Shown piece after piece: positions 1-6,493 of a stretch of 7,141 bases of DNA. The notes under the pieces are model-generated. The model saw only the letters and a program-made list of their open reading frames with translations, had not been told where the DNA came from and did no database searches. Both the position numbers and the translations under genes were made by a program. This DNA comes from an uncultured Mycoplasma sp. GTDB lineage: Bacteria; Bacillota_I; Bacilli_A; RF39; UBA660. Every line of letters begins with the position of its first letter. Positions within the stretch are counted from its first letter, which is position 1. The stretch covers positions 1-7,141 of the forward strand of contig CANOGG010000059.1 of NCBI GenBank assembly GCA_947565485.1, written 5' to 3'.

Positions 1-1969
1 AGTCCACACCAAAAAAGATAAATATCTTTTAATGGAAAATTGTCCTGGCCTGAAAATTGGTAAAATTGCTATTAACAAAAAAGGCTTTGGTTTCCTTATA
101 CTTGACCGTGACAATGACTTATACATCTCCAAAGAAAACATTAATAATGCTATCCACAATGACACTGTACTAGTCGAAGTTTTAAAAAAAGGCTTAAAAC
201 CTGAAGGACGCGTCTTAAAAGTTATTAAACGTGACTTTGATAATATTGTCGGTGAAGTTATAATGAATAATGGAAAAATGATGCTTAAACCTGACGATGA
301 AAAATTAACCATCACTGTTTACCTAAGTAATGAAACCACTAAAAATTGTGTTGAGGGTCATAAAGTTTTAACTCATCTCTCTAAAAATCTTGGTAATAAA
401 AGTTTTCTTGCCGATGTATTAAAAATTATCGGCCACAAAAATGACGCTGGTATTGATATTCTAAGTATCGCTTATAAATATGAAATTTATGACGAATTTC
501 CTCCTGATGTCTCTGCCGAACTAGACCAAATACCAAACGAGGTCACACCAAATGAACTTTTAGACCACACTGACCTCACAAATGAAATGATTTTTACTAT
601 CGATGGTGCCGATACCAAAGATATCGATGATGCTATAAGCCTAAATTATAAAGATGGTATCTATACTCTTGGTGTTCATATTGCCGATGTTAGTCATTAC
701 GTCAAAGAAAACACTGCCCTAGGCGATGAAGCTTATAAACGTGGAACCTCTGCCTATCTTGCGGACACTGTCATTCCAATGCTTCCGCATAAACTATCTA
801 ATGGCATCTGTTCTCTAAATGAAAATGTCATTCGTCTCGCCATGAGTTGTGTCATGGATATAAACGAGCGCGGCGACATCATAAAATATGATATCTTCCC
901 TAGTTACATAAAGTCTCGTAAAAAAATGACTTATACAAACGTCAATAAAATCCTCGAAGAAAACACCATTCCAGAGGGCTACGAACCATTTGCAGAAACC
1001 CTAAAAAAAATGCATGAACTAGCTCAAATTTTACGCAAGAAAAAAGTCTCTCGTGGTTATATTGAGTTTGAAATTCCTGAAGCTAAAGTCATCCAAGATG
1101 AAAATGGTCGCACTATTGATATCCAAAAAAGACGTCAAGGCGCCGGTGAAAACTTAATCGAAGACTTCATGATTGCTGCTAACGAAACAGTAGCCACTCA
1201 CATATCAAATATGGACCTCCCCTTTATTTATCGTGTTCATGCCTTACCAAATGCTGAAAAAATCGAAGACTTCTTAAATTTAGTCAAGATTCTTGGTTAC
1301 ACAATTCACACTAGTATCAATGAAATTACTCCAAAATCTATGCAACGCCTCTTAAATGAACTAAAAGACAAACCTGAAATAAACATTTTATCATCACTTC
1401 TTTTAAGAAGCATGAAAAAAGCTGAATACTCTAAAACTAACATTGGCCACTTTGGTCTCGCTAGTTCTAACTACACACACTTTACTTCACCTATTAGAAG
1501 ATTTCCAGACCTTATCGTCCACCGTCTCTTAAAAATATACTTAATCGAAAAAGACTTCAGTATGAGCACTATCAGTTACCTAGAATCTTATCTTGTAACC
1601 GCATCAGAACACTCTAGTGAACGTGAAGTTGCAAGTATCAATGCTGAACGTGATGTAAACGACATGAAAATGGCCGAATATATGGAAAGTCACATTGGTG
1701 AAGAATACGAGGGAACTATCAGTTCTGTCACCAACTTTGGTTTCTTCGTCGAACTAGAAAACTTAATCGAAGGTCTAGTCCACGTAAACACCCTAAAAGG
1801 CGATTATTACAACTATGTTCCTGAAAGTCTTGCCCTAATCGGCAAATCAACTAAAAAAACTTATCGTGTTGGTGATAAAATCAAAATTAAAGTTATAAAT
1901 TCTTCCAAAGAAAATGCCCTAATCGACTTTGAAATTGCAGGTGATAAAAATGCCCGAGATAAAAAATAA
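1..1969 (+). CDS. rnr: Ribonuclease R (3'-5' exoribonuclease), 5' end cut off by the window
   Basis: Processive 3'-5' hydrolytic exoribonuclease of the RNase II/R family. It degrades structured RNA and, with tmRNA-SmpB, clears non-stop mRNAs in the cytoplasm. The first whole codon is at position 2 and the frame is open to the window edge, so Met at 32 is probably internal: there is no Shine-Dalgarno site before it, and the residues before it (KKDKYLL) look like the end of the family's N-terminal winged-helix region. Numbering from that Met, cold-shock/OB domains with the signature KKGFGFL fill about 1-170. The RNB catalytic domain follows, with DGADTKDIDDA at 191-201 (metal-binding aspartates), EDFMIAANE at 377-385 and HFTSPIRRFPDL at 483-494 (active-site arginines). 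An S1 RNA-binding domain lies at about 557-635. The tail after S1 is only about 10 residues, without the long lysine-rich extension of some homologues. The end overlaps smpB by 20 nt, so the two are co-transcribed and probably translationally coupled. The assignment is secure. Confidence 0.97.
   Translation, partial: VHTKKDKYLLMENCPGLKIGKIAINKKGFGFLILDRDNDLYISKENINNAIHNDTVLVEVLKKGLKPEGRVLKVIKRDFDNIVGEVIMNNGKMMLKPDDEKLTITVYLSNETTKNCVEGHKVLTHLSKNLGNKSFLADVLKIIGHKNDAGIDILSIAYKYEIYDEFPPDVSAELDQIPNEVTPNELLDHTDLTNEMIFTIDGADTKDIDDAISLNYKDGIYTLGVHIADVSHYVKENTALGDEAYKRGTSAYLADTVIPMLPHKLSNGICSLNENVIRLAMSCVMDINERGDIIKYDIFPSYIKSRKKMTYTNVNKILEENTIPEGYEPFAETLKKMHELAQILRKKKVSRGYIEFEIPEAKVIQDENGRTIDIQKRRQGAGENLIEDFMIAANETVATHISNMDLPFIYRVHALPNAEKIEDFLNLVKILGYTIHTSINEITPKSMQRLLNELKDKPEINILSSLLLRSMKKAEYSKTNIGHFGLASSNYTHFTSPIRRFPDLIVHRLLKIYLIEKDFSMSTISYLESYLVTASEHSSEREVASINAERDVNDMKMAEYMESHIGEEYEGTISSVTNFGFFVELENLIEGLVHVNTLKGDYYNYVPESLALIGKSTKKTYRVGDKIKIKVINSSKENALIDFEIAGDKNARDKK
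1939..1945 (+). promoter_or_regulatory. Ribosome binding site fixing the smpB start
   Basis: AGGTGAT lies inside the end of rnr, 4 nt before ATG 1950. It pairs with the 3'-most part of the anti-Shine-Dalgarno sequence (complement AGGAGGTGAT), for which a short 4-nt gap is the expected spacing. It supports ATG 1950 rather than the upstream in-frame TTG at 1929, which would add seven residues not typical of SmpB. Confidence 0.7.
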
Positions 1970-2378
1970 AAGAGCCTATTTTGACTATAACATATCATCT
2001 GAATTAGAAGCTGGTATTGCCCTTACTGGCACTGAAATCAAGTCTGTCCGTGCTGGTTCTGTTGACCTAAAAGATTCTTTTATAACCATTAAAAATAATG
2101 AAGCCTTTATCATCAATATGTACATTGCCAAATATGAAGAAGGAAACATCTTTAACCATGATGAACGTCGCACCAGAAAAATGCTTTTACATAAAAAAGA
2201 AATCCTAAAACTAAAAGAAAAAATAAAAATAGAAGGTTTAACTATTGTTCCTCTAAAACTTTATTTCAAAAAAAATAAAGCCAAAATCCTAATTGGTGTT
2301 GGTAAAGGCAAAAAACTATATGATAAAAGAGAAAGTCTCAAAGAAAAAGACTTAAAAAGAGAAAGTCGTTATTACTAA
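1950..2378 (+). CDS. smpB: SsrA (tmRNA)-binding protein SmpB
   Basis: Small basic protein that binds tmRNA and delivers it to ribosomes stalled on non-stop mRNA in trans-translation. From ATG 1950 it has 142 residues and starts MPEIKNKRAYFDY, as SmpB proteins do. Family signatures are present in order: GIALTGTEIKSVRAGSVDLKDSF (written in parts: GIALTGTEIKS then VRAGSVDLKDSF), FNHDERRTRKMLLHKKEI, LTIVPLKLYFKK, and GKGKKLYDKRESLKEKDLKRE near the C-terminus (GKGKKLYDKRES then LKEKDLKRE). It overlaps rnr by 20 nt, a known functional pairing because RNase R is recruited by the trans-translation machinery. The C-terminal tail stops at RESRYY, several residues earlier than in Bacillus or E. coli, where it continues with a short helix into the mRNA channel. 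The sequence beyond the stop does not restore a family-like tail in another frame, so this looks like the natural end. The ssrA gene is not in this window. Confidence 0.97.
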   Translation: MPEIKNKRAYFDYNISSELEAGIALTGTEIKSVRAGSVDLKDSFITIKNNEAFIINMYIAKYEEGNIFNHDERRTRKMLLHKKEILKLKEKIKIEGLTIVPLKLYFKKNKAKILIGVGKGKKLYDKRESLKEKDLKRESRYY

Positions 2379-2385
2379 AAAAGAA

Positions 2386-2418
2386 CTTGAACATAAATAT
2401 TCAGGATTTTTTTTATTT
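2386..2418 (+). terminator. Probable intrinsic terminator of the rnr-smpB operon
   Basis: A six-pair stem CTTGAA/TTCAGG (2386-2391 with 2400-2405, one T-G wobble) with an 8-nt loop is followed by A and eight T, then ATTT. It begins 7 nt after the smpB stop. The stem is weak but the T-tract is strong. The T-tract overlaps the last codons of the convergent minus-strand gene. In the minus direction the T-run is interrupted, so any bidirectional function would be weaker. Confidence 0.6.
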
Positions 2419-2931
2419 CTTGATATATTCTAAAAATAACAATACTGCATTAATAATGAGTAACCACCCTATAATAACCAAAATTACATTTGACCAAAAT
2501 ATACTAAACACACCCATCACAATTAAAGCTATATTACTAACATAAGATAAATTAGGCTTAGCCCCTAACCCCATTTGCATCATAAGCTTCGTAAGACCAA
2601 AATATATCATAAAAAACCCTATAACATATCTTATACCAGCCTCTAAAAACCTACTAAAAATAATCAAGCCTAAACCTATTAATATTGATACAATCCCCAT
2701 TGATAAATTAATATTCTTATACTGTATTGTATCCCTATTCTGATACCAACTAAGTAATGACTTTGCTCCATAAATCATCGCAATAATCCCTAAAACATAG
2801 AATACTAACTCTACTGCCTCATTACTAAAAAATGCCAATATCACCCCTAAAATCAAATAAACAATCGGTGTAATAATTGAATCTGTTGAAAGCTTATTTT
2901 GCTTCTCTTTCTTTGGTTTTATAATTTCCAT
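2413..2931 (-). CDS. DUF308 / HdeD-like six-helix membrane protein
   Basis: A 172-residue integral membrane protein. After a short basic cytoplasmic N-terminus (residues 1-18, KPKKEKQNK) there are about six hydrophobic helices, near 19-36, 40-62, 74-93, 97-118, 130-146 and 148-168. They are arranged as three pairs, each with a Gly-rich segment followed by a helix (ILGVILAFFS, IGLGLIIFS, IVMGVFSIFW). This three-fold pattern is that of the DUF308/HdeD family. HdeD is linked to acid resistance in E. coli, but the function of the Gram-positive members is unknown and no specific role should be read from the name. The gene is monocistronic, convergent with smpB and divergent from the operon at 3048. 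ATG at 2931 is preceded by only a weak GGTG site 9 nt upstream. Its own promoter is recognisable at 2958-2986. Confidence 0.75.
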   Translation of the reverse strand: MEIIKPKKEKQNKLSTDSIITPIVYLILGVILAFFSNEAVELVFYVLGIIAMIYGAKSLLSWYQNRDTIQYKNINLSMGIVSILIGLGLIIFSRFLEAGIRYVIGFFMIYFGLTKLMMQMGLGAKPNLSYVSNIALIVMGVFSIFWSNVILVIIGWLLIINAVLLFLEYIKK

Positions 2932-2957
2932 TATCTAAACACCATCTTTCTAACTTA

Positions 2958-2986
2958 ATTATATAATGTTCTATATTTTTAAGCAA
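2958..2986 (-). promoter_or_regulatory. Sigma-A type promoter for the DUF308 gene
   Basis: On the minus strand, TTGCTT (2986-2981) and TATAAT (2963-2958) are separated by exactly 17 nt. The -10 lies about 26 nt from the ATG at 2931, giving a short 5' leader. It is back to back with the plus-strand promoter at 2995-3023. The two -35 elements are only 8 nt apart, so the two promoters could interfere with each other or share an upstream regulator. Confidence 0.7.
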
Positions 2987-2994
2987 GTATAAAA

Positions 2995-3023
2995 TTGAAT
3001 AAATAAATAACTTATGTTATAAT
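2995..3023 (+). promoter_or_regulatory. Sigma-A type promoter for the 565/162-residue operon
   Basis: TTGAAT (2995-3000), a 17-nt spacer and a perfect TATAAT (3018-3023) preceded by TGT, an extended TGn -10. Transcription would start near 3030, leaving about an 18-nt leader that contains the strong ribosome site AAGGAGG (3035-3041), 6 nt before ATG 3048. No operator-like palindrome stands out. Confidence 0.75.
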
Positions 3024-3047
3024 AATAAAAGAATAAGGAGGATAATT

Positions 3048-4745
3048 ATGTTAGACATTGCCCAAACTCTAAAAATACTAAACTCTTATAATATTAACTC
3101 CCATAAATATGGACCAACTATCTACCAAAACAACGATAAAATCGGCATCTGTCTTGACATAAAAGACCAAACATTTGGTTTCCTAACTAGAGCTTTTACG
3201 TTTTCTGATACAATCGAACTAGAAAATTTTTTAAAACAATTCTTCTGGCATAAAAACAATGGTGACAAACATAATATTTATATCTCCCTTGATAACTATA
3301 GCACCAAAGAACCAAGCATCAAATACATTTACAACAACATTGAACTAACCATTGACAACATGCTCAATTTTAACGCTTTTTTAGACCAAAAAAAACAACA
3401 ATTAAACGAATCTGAAGAAAAAGAATACTGTCTTAAAAACATCGATGCTCTAACTAAATATTTAATCGACTTTAAAAAGCTTAAATACAACATCAAAACT
3501 GAAAAGAACAGTCTCAAACTCCAAGAAAATGACTTAAAATTTGAACTCCTAACAAATTTAACTATCTATTATGGCAAAGACAACAATCTTGAAAAAAAAG
3601 CTGTCTCTCTAGAAAATAACCTACCTGACCAAGACATTCCTCTACTCGAGAACAATGCTAAAAATATTGCTAATAAACCTTTAGAAGACATCAAAAACTA
3701 TCTAAATTCTCTAATTGAAATCACAAAACTTGAAGAACTAGATGAAAAAAATCTCATTAATATTTATTCCAATAGTGTCTATAAATATAACATCGAAATC
3801 CTAAATAAACAAATAGAATTTGTCAAAAATAAAATATCTTCCGAAAAAAACTTCAACGTCAAGGGCAGCAAAATTCATAACATCGATGCTGAACTAAAAT
3901 CTCTCTTAAAATCAAACGTCGCTCCTACCAACATTAATGTTTTCCTCCAAGATAATAGAGACCGCATTTTAACCAAATTTAGCAAAATTACTAATCCTCT
4001 AAATGCTTATGAAACAATAAGTGGCAACAATCTAAATTATAGTAAAAAAGAAATAATTTTGTCTACCCCTAAACAGGATATCATAAACGATTTAAATACC
4101 AAATACAATGAACTTGATAATGCCATTAAAACTAATCTTATTCTCTACAACTCTATTTATAAAAGTATTTGTAATTTCATCGTCAATAACAATTATCCTG
4201 AAATAAACATCATCAAACAAAACTTTGACTTCAACTATTATTACAACAGCATCGATGAAATAGTCCACAATGAAAATAACAGTCACTATTTAGTCAAATA
4301 CTTCTCGAGAATAAAATTTACCAACTTAGATAGTTACATAACTTCTCTAATTGAAATCTGCAAAACACTTGAAAATACGAATTTTAATATCATTGATAAT
4401 TTACAAGTCTTTAATCTTAGCGAATCTAACCATTACAAATTATTAACTATTAATCCTATATACAATGACTACGAAAAAGTATATCTTACAACAATTCCTA
4501 AAAACACTTCACTAATATACATCCCCGAAAAAATAGAAATAGATGAAGAATCCAAAGAAATAATTACCACTAACTCCAATAATATCTACATCAAATGTAA
4601 TATAACTGACCAAAATACAACCACTAACGTCCATAAATATCATAAACTTGATGAACCATACAACAATAGTAGCATTTACATAACCAAAGACCTAATATTA
4701 GATAAAGAAATAATATTCCATAATGGAACCCTAGAAGGAGCATAA
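3048..4745 (+). CDS. Unrecognised 565-residue protein, probably cytoplasmic
   Basis: I do not recognise this protein. The start is firm: AAGGAGG with 6 nt spacing to ATG, behind a good promoter. It has no signal peptide and no membrane segment. It is rich in Asn, Lys, Ile and Tyr, in line with the base composition. By eye it has three parts. Residues 1-110 form a compact mixed alpha/beta-looking region (YGPTIYQNNDKIGICLDIKD, then FGFLTRAFTFSDTIELENFL, then HNIYISLDNY). Residues 111-460 look mostly helical and charged, possibly partly coiled coil. Residues 465-565 look beta-rich (YEKVYLTTIPKNTSLIYIPE, then KEIITTNSNNIYIKC). SLIEITKLE near 221 and SLIEICKTLE near 433 are similar, hinting at an internal repeat. 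No catalytic motif, P-loop or metal site is visible. The 162-residue membrane protein begins 2 nt after its stop, so the two are surely co-expressed and may work together. One guess is a cytoplasmic partner of a small membrane protein. Confidence 0.85.
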   Translation: MLDIAQTLKILNSYNINSHKYGPTIYQNNDKIGICLDIKDQTFGFLTRAFTFSDTIELENFLKQFFWHKNNGDKHNIYISLDNYSTKEPSIKYIYNNIELTIDNMLNFNAFLDQKKQQLNESEEKEYCLKNIDALTKYLIDFKKLKYNIKTEKNSLKLQENDLKFELLTNLTIYYGKDNNLEKKAVSLENNLPDQDIPLLENNAKNIANKPLEDIKNYLNSLIEITKLEELDEKNLINIYSNSVYKYNIEILNKQIEFVKNKISSEKNFNVKGSKIHNIDAELKSLLKSNVAPTNINVFLQDNRDRILTKFSKITNPLNAYETISGNNLNYSKKEIILSTPKQDIINDLNTKYNELDNAIKTNLILYNSIYKSICNFIVNNNYPEINIIKQNFDFNYYYNSIDEIVHNENNSHYLVKYFSRIKFTNLDSYITSLIEICKTLENTNFNIIDNLQVFNLSESNHYKLLTINPIYNDYEKVYLTTIPKNTSLIYIPEKIEIDEESKEIITTNSNNIYIKCNITDQNTTTNVHKYHKLDEPYNNSSIYITKDLILDKEIIFHNGTLEGA

Positions 4746-4747
4746 CC

Positions 4748-5236
4748 ATGAACAAAGAAACCTTTTTAAAAGAATTAGAAAAAAACTTACGTTACCTTTC
4801 ACCTGAAGCCAAAGAAGAAGAAATTAAAAAATACCGTAATATCGAAGACTATAGCAACTTTGACCCCATAAAAACAGCTAACACTATCTATGAAAATAGA
4901 GGTATCAACATCAAAATCAGCACTAAAACCATTTTTATTAACTCTATCAAAACAATTATCGACGTCATAAATGAAAAAGACAAAAAGAAAATAACCGACT
5001 TAATCATCTTTTTCGTCTTCCTTATTTTCCTAACTATAATTATAAAAATTCCTTTTATATTTGTAAGTGAAATATTATACGCTTTCTTTAGCAATCTCTT
5101 ATCCTCAAACACTGCTACCATTATTTGGAACCTAATCTTTGATATCCTCTACATTATAACAGCTCTTATCATTCTCATAAACACAATCAACAAAAAAGCC
5201 CAAGAACTAGAAAATCCCCCAAAAAAAGATGCCTAA
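4748..5236 (+). CDS. Small membrane protein with DUF1700/HAAS-like N-terminus
   Basis: A 162-residue protein. The N-terminus MNKETFLKELEKNLRYL, continuing SPEAKEEEIKKYRNIEDY, resembles the helical start of DUF1700/HAAS-type proteins, which typically read MNKxEFLxxLxxxLxxLPxEExxExxxxY. Next comes DPIKTANTIYENRGINIKI (40-58), where DUF1700 proteins have their short 'G-x-P-xx-I-A' segment. Two hydrophobic segments follow, about 83-106 (with a hydrophobic extension to 116) and 124-146, then a short Lys-rich cytoplasmic tail. In many Bacillota, DUF1700 proteins sit next to PadR-type regulators; none is present here. It is in an operon with the 565-residue gene: the gap is 2 nt, and its ribosome site GAAGGAG (4734-4740) lies in the upstream gene, 7 nt before ATG. 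The stop falls in the loop of the terminator hairpin. The family link is tentative and the function unknown. Confidence 0.8.
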   Translation: MNKETFLKELEKNLRYLSPEAKEEEIKKYRNIEDYSNFDPIKTANTIYENRGINIKISTKTIFINSIKTIIDVINEKDKKKITDLIIFFVFLIFLTIIIKIPFIFVSEILYAFFSNLLSSNTATIIWNLIFDILYIITALIILINTINKKAQELENPPKKDA

Positions 5237-5247
5237 ACATCTTTTTT
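5222..5247. terminator. Bidirectional intrinsic terminator between convergent genes
   Basis: AAAAAAGATG (5222-5231) pairs perfectly with CATCTTTTTT (5238-5247) around a 6-nt loop, CCTAAA. The A-tract and T-tract flank the stem symmetrically, so it can end transcription from both sides. The loop contains the stop codon of the plus-strand 162-residue gene, and the right edge overlaps the stop codon of the minus-strand peptidase gene. The two genes are thus packed tail to tail with a single hairpin. Confidence 0.75.
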
Positions 5248-6373
5248 ATTTATCAGACATATAAATATCATAATACTCATCATAAGTAAGACCTGACTCT
5301 TTAACCTTTGTGGCAAGTTCTACTCCCAAATATCTAAGATGCCATGGCTCTTCTATAAACTGTGTAATATGTTGCTTTCCCTTAGGATATCTCACAATAA
5401 ACCCATACTTATACGAATTTTCTAACATCCATTTATAATCACTATCAGTTAAATTACTTGTTAGTGTCCTACTTCTAATATCTACTGCTAACCCCAGTTG
5501 ATGCTCAGAATGTCCAGGTCTCGCTGAATAAGTATCCGCTGCCGCCTCACCATCTCTATTTTTATAATTATTATATAATCTTCTTTGAGTGTCCATTGAC
5601 CTATAAGTACTAAATGGATAAAATATTACATTATCAACTAAACCAGCTGCCACTAATTCCTCATAATGCTCCGCTGCTTCTTTTCGCATCTTATATGTTC
5701 CACAAGACAAGACCACCAAGTCATCTGGTGTATACCCCTCGGGTATTTTATGATACTTATTAACAAGCAAAGTTATATCATCCATCTCCTCTAACTTATA
5801 AGTCTCATAATCCTGATAACCAGGCTTATCCAATCCAATATTAACATAAGTAACAACCGTTTTCACATCAAGTTCCCTATTTTTTTCACCATAACTTAAA
5901 TAACGCTCCAAATTATCCATCCGAAAATTACTTAACCCACTTAATTTCAATATATCCACATATTCCATATCTAATAATATGTTTATATCCTGACTAAAAT
6001 TCTTCAAAATATAATTAATTTCTTCACTACTATATTTCTTCTCTAAAAGTTTATTCACATTATCTGTAAAATTAGTTACTTCCCTATACTCTATCTCATA
6101 ATAATTATCAATATAATCTTCTAATAAATTATCCTCCTCCAAAAAAACTTCAACCGTTTTCGAATACTCTCTATCATCCAACTTCCCACATCCTCTACAA
6201 CTATTTAATGCCGCCTGAGCTTTCTCACTATAAACACTTTTCTCTTTTAGTGGTGTATCATCATTTCTTTTAATCCACCGCATCACAACAATTGTCATTA
6301 CCACAACTAAAGCCACCCCTAAAATAATACCCAATCCTATAAATATTATCTTCCAAACTTTATTACTCTGCAT
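5246..6373 (-). CDS. Membrane-anchored VanY/LdcB-type D,D- (or L,D-) carboxypeptidase, peptidase family M15B
   Basis: A 375-residue zinc peptidase that should trim the terminal D-Ala from peptidoglycan stem peptides outside the membrane. A single N-terminal hydrophobic segment (about 8-33) ending in RWIKR indicates a membrane anchor with the rest outside. Residues 45-210 are a charged helical stalk-like region seen in related low-GC proteins (RYLSYG, TVVTYVNIGLDKP). The catalytic domain occupies about 210-375. STYRS lies near 255-259. SEHQLGLAVDI carries zinc ligands His291 and Asp298. EEPWHLRYLG carries the catalytic Glu342 and zinc ligand His345. All key residues of the family are present, so it should be active. 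D,D- versus L,D-specificity cannot be told by eye. A CRGC pair lies at 59-62, just outside the membrane. ATG 6373 is preferred, 8 nt after AGGAG; an adjacent TTG at 6376 would add one residue. The gene is monocistronic with its own promoter, and there are no vanR/vanS genes, so a housekeeping wall role is likelier than vancomycin resistance. Confidence 0.9.
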   Translation of the reverse strand: MQSNKVWKIIFIGLGIILGVALVVVMTIVVMRWIKRNDDTPLKEKSVYSEKAQAALNSCRGCGKLDDREYSKTVEVFLEEDNLLEDYIDNYYEIEYREVTNFTDNVNKLLEKKYSSEEINYILKNFSQDINILLDMEYVDILKLSGLSNFRMDNLERYLSYGEKNRELDVKTVVTYVNIGLDKPGYQDYETYKLEEMDDITLLVNKYHKIPEGYTPDDLVVLSCGTYKMRKEAAEHYEELVAAGLVDNVIFYPFSTYRSMDTQRRLYNNYKNRDGEAAADTYSARPGHSEHQLGLAVDIRSRTLTSNLTDSDYKWMLENSYKYGFIVRYPKGKQHITQFIEEPWHLRYLGVELATKVKESGLTYDEYYDIYMSDK

Positions 6374-6408
6374 CAAAACAACTCCTCTCTATATATACAT
6401 CTAATATA

Positions 6409-6437
6409 ATTATATAGTATTTAATACTAAAAATCAA
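6409..6437 (-). promoter_or_regulatory. Sigma-A type promoter for the carboxypeptidase gene
   Basis: On the minus strand, TTGATT (6437-6432) and TATAAT (6414-6409) are separated by 17 nt. The -10 lies about 35 nt upstream of the ATG at 6373, and the ribosome site AGGAG is at 6386-6382. The spacer is almost entirely made of a 15-bp palindrome, described separately. Confidence 0.65.
6415..6429. repeat. 15-bp palindrome in the carboxypeptidase promoter spacer (possible operator)
   Basis: TAGTATT T AATACTA is a perfect inverted repeat with seven-base arms around one central base. It sits between the -35 and -10 of the minus-strand promoter, where a dimeric repressor would block RNA polymerase. 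It matches no operator that I can name with confidence. In DNA this AT-rich, a chance palindrome is possible. Confidence 0.4.
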
Positions 6438-6458
6438 ACATTAGCTATTTTTTCCTCC

Positions 6459-6487
6459 TTGAATTAACTCTCATTTTATGCTATTAT
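6459..6487 (+). promoter_or_regulatory. Sigma-A type promoter for the structured RNA
   Basis: TTGAAT (6459-6464), a 17-nt spacer, then TATTAT (6482-6487) preceded by TGC, an extended TGn -10. It has the same -35 hexamer and spacer length as the promoter at 2995-3023. Transcription is predicted to start at G6494 or G6495, exactly where the first hairpin begins. It is divergent from the carboxypeptidase promoter; the -35 elements are about 21 nt apart. Confidence 0.7.
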
Positions 6488-6493
6488 GTATAC

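Noticed and set aside
32..34. ATG at 32 as the start of rnr
   Set aside because: There is no ribosome site before it, the frame is open to the window edge, and the upstream residues fit the winged-helix region of RNase R. The gene starts outside the window.
1929..1931. TTG start for smpB giving 149 residues
   Set aside because: The added residues are not SmpB-like, and AGGTGAT is correctly placed for ATG 1950.
1985..5121. Minus-strand ORFs of 62-77 codons inside smpB and the 565- and 162-residue genes
   Set aside because: They are shadows of strongly supported plus-strand genes, without ribosome sites or recognisable products.
6454..6460. AAGGAGG on the minus strand as a ribosome site of a small gene
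   Set aside because: It leads only to a four-codon ORF and lies upstream of the minus-strand promoter, so it is probably incidental.
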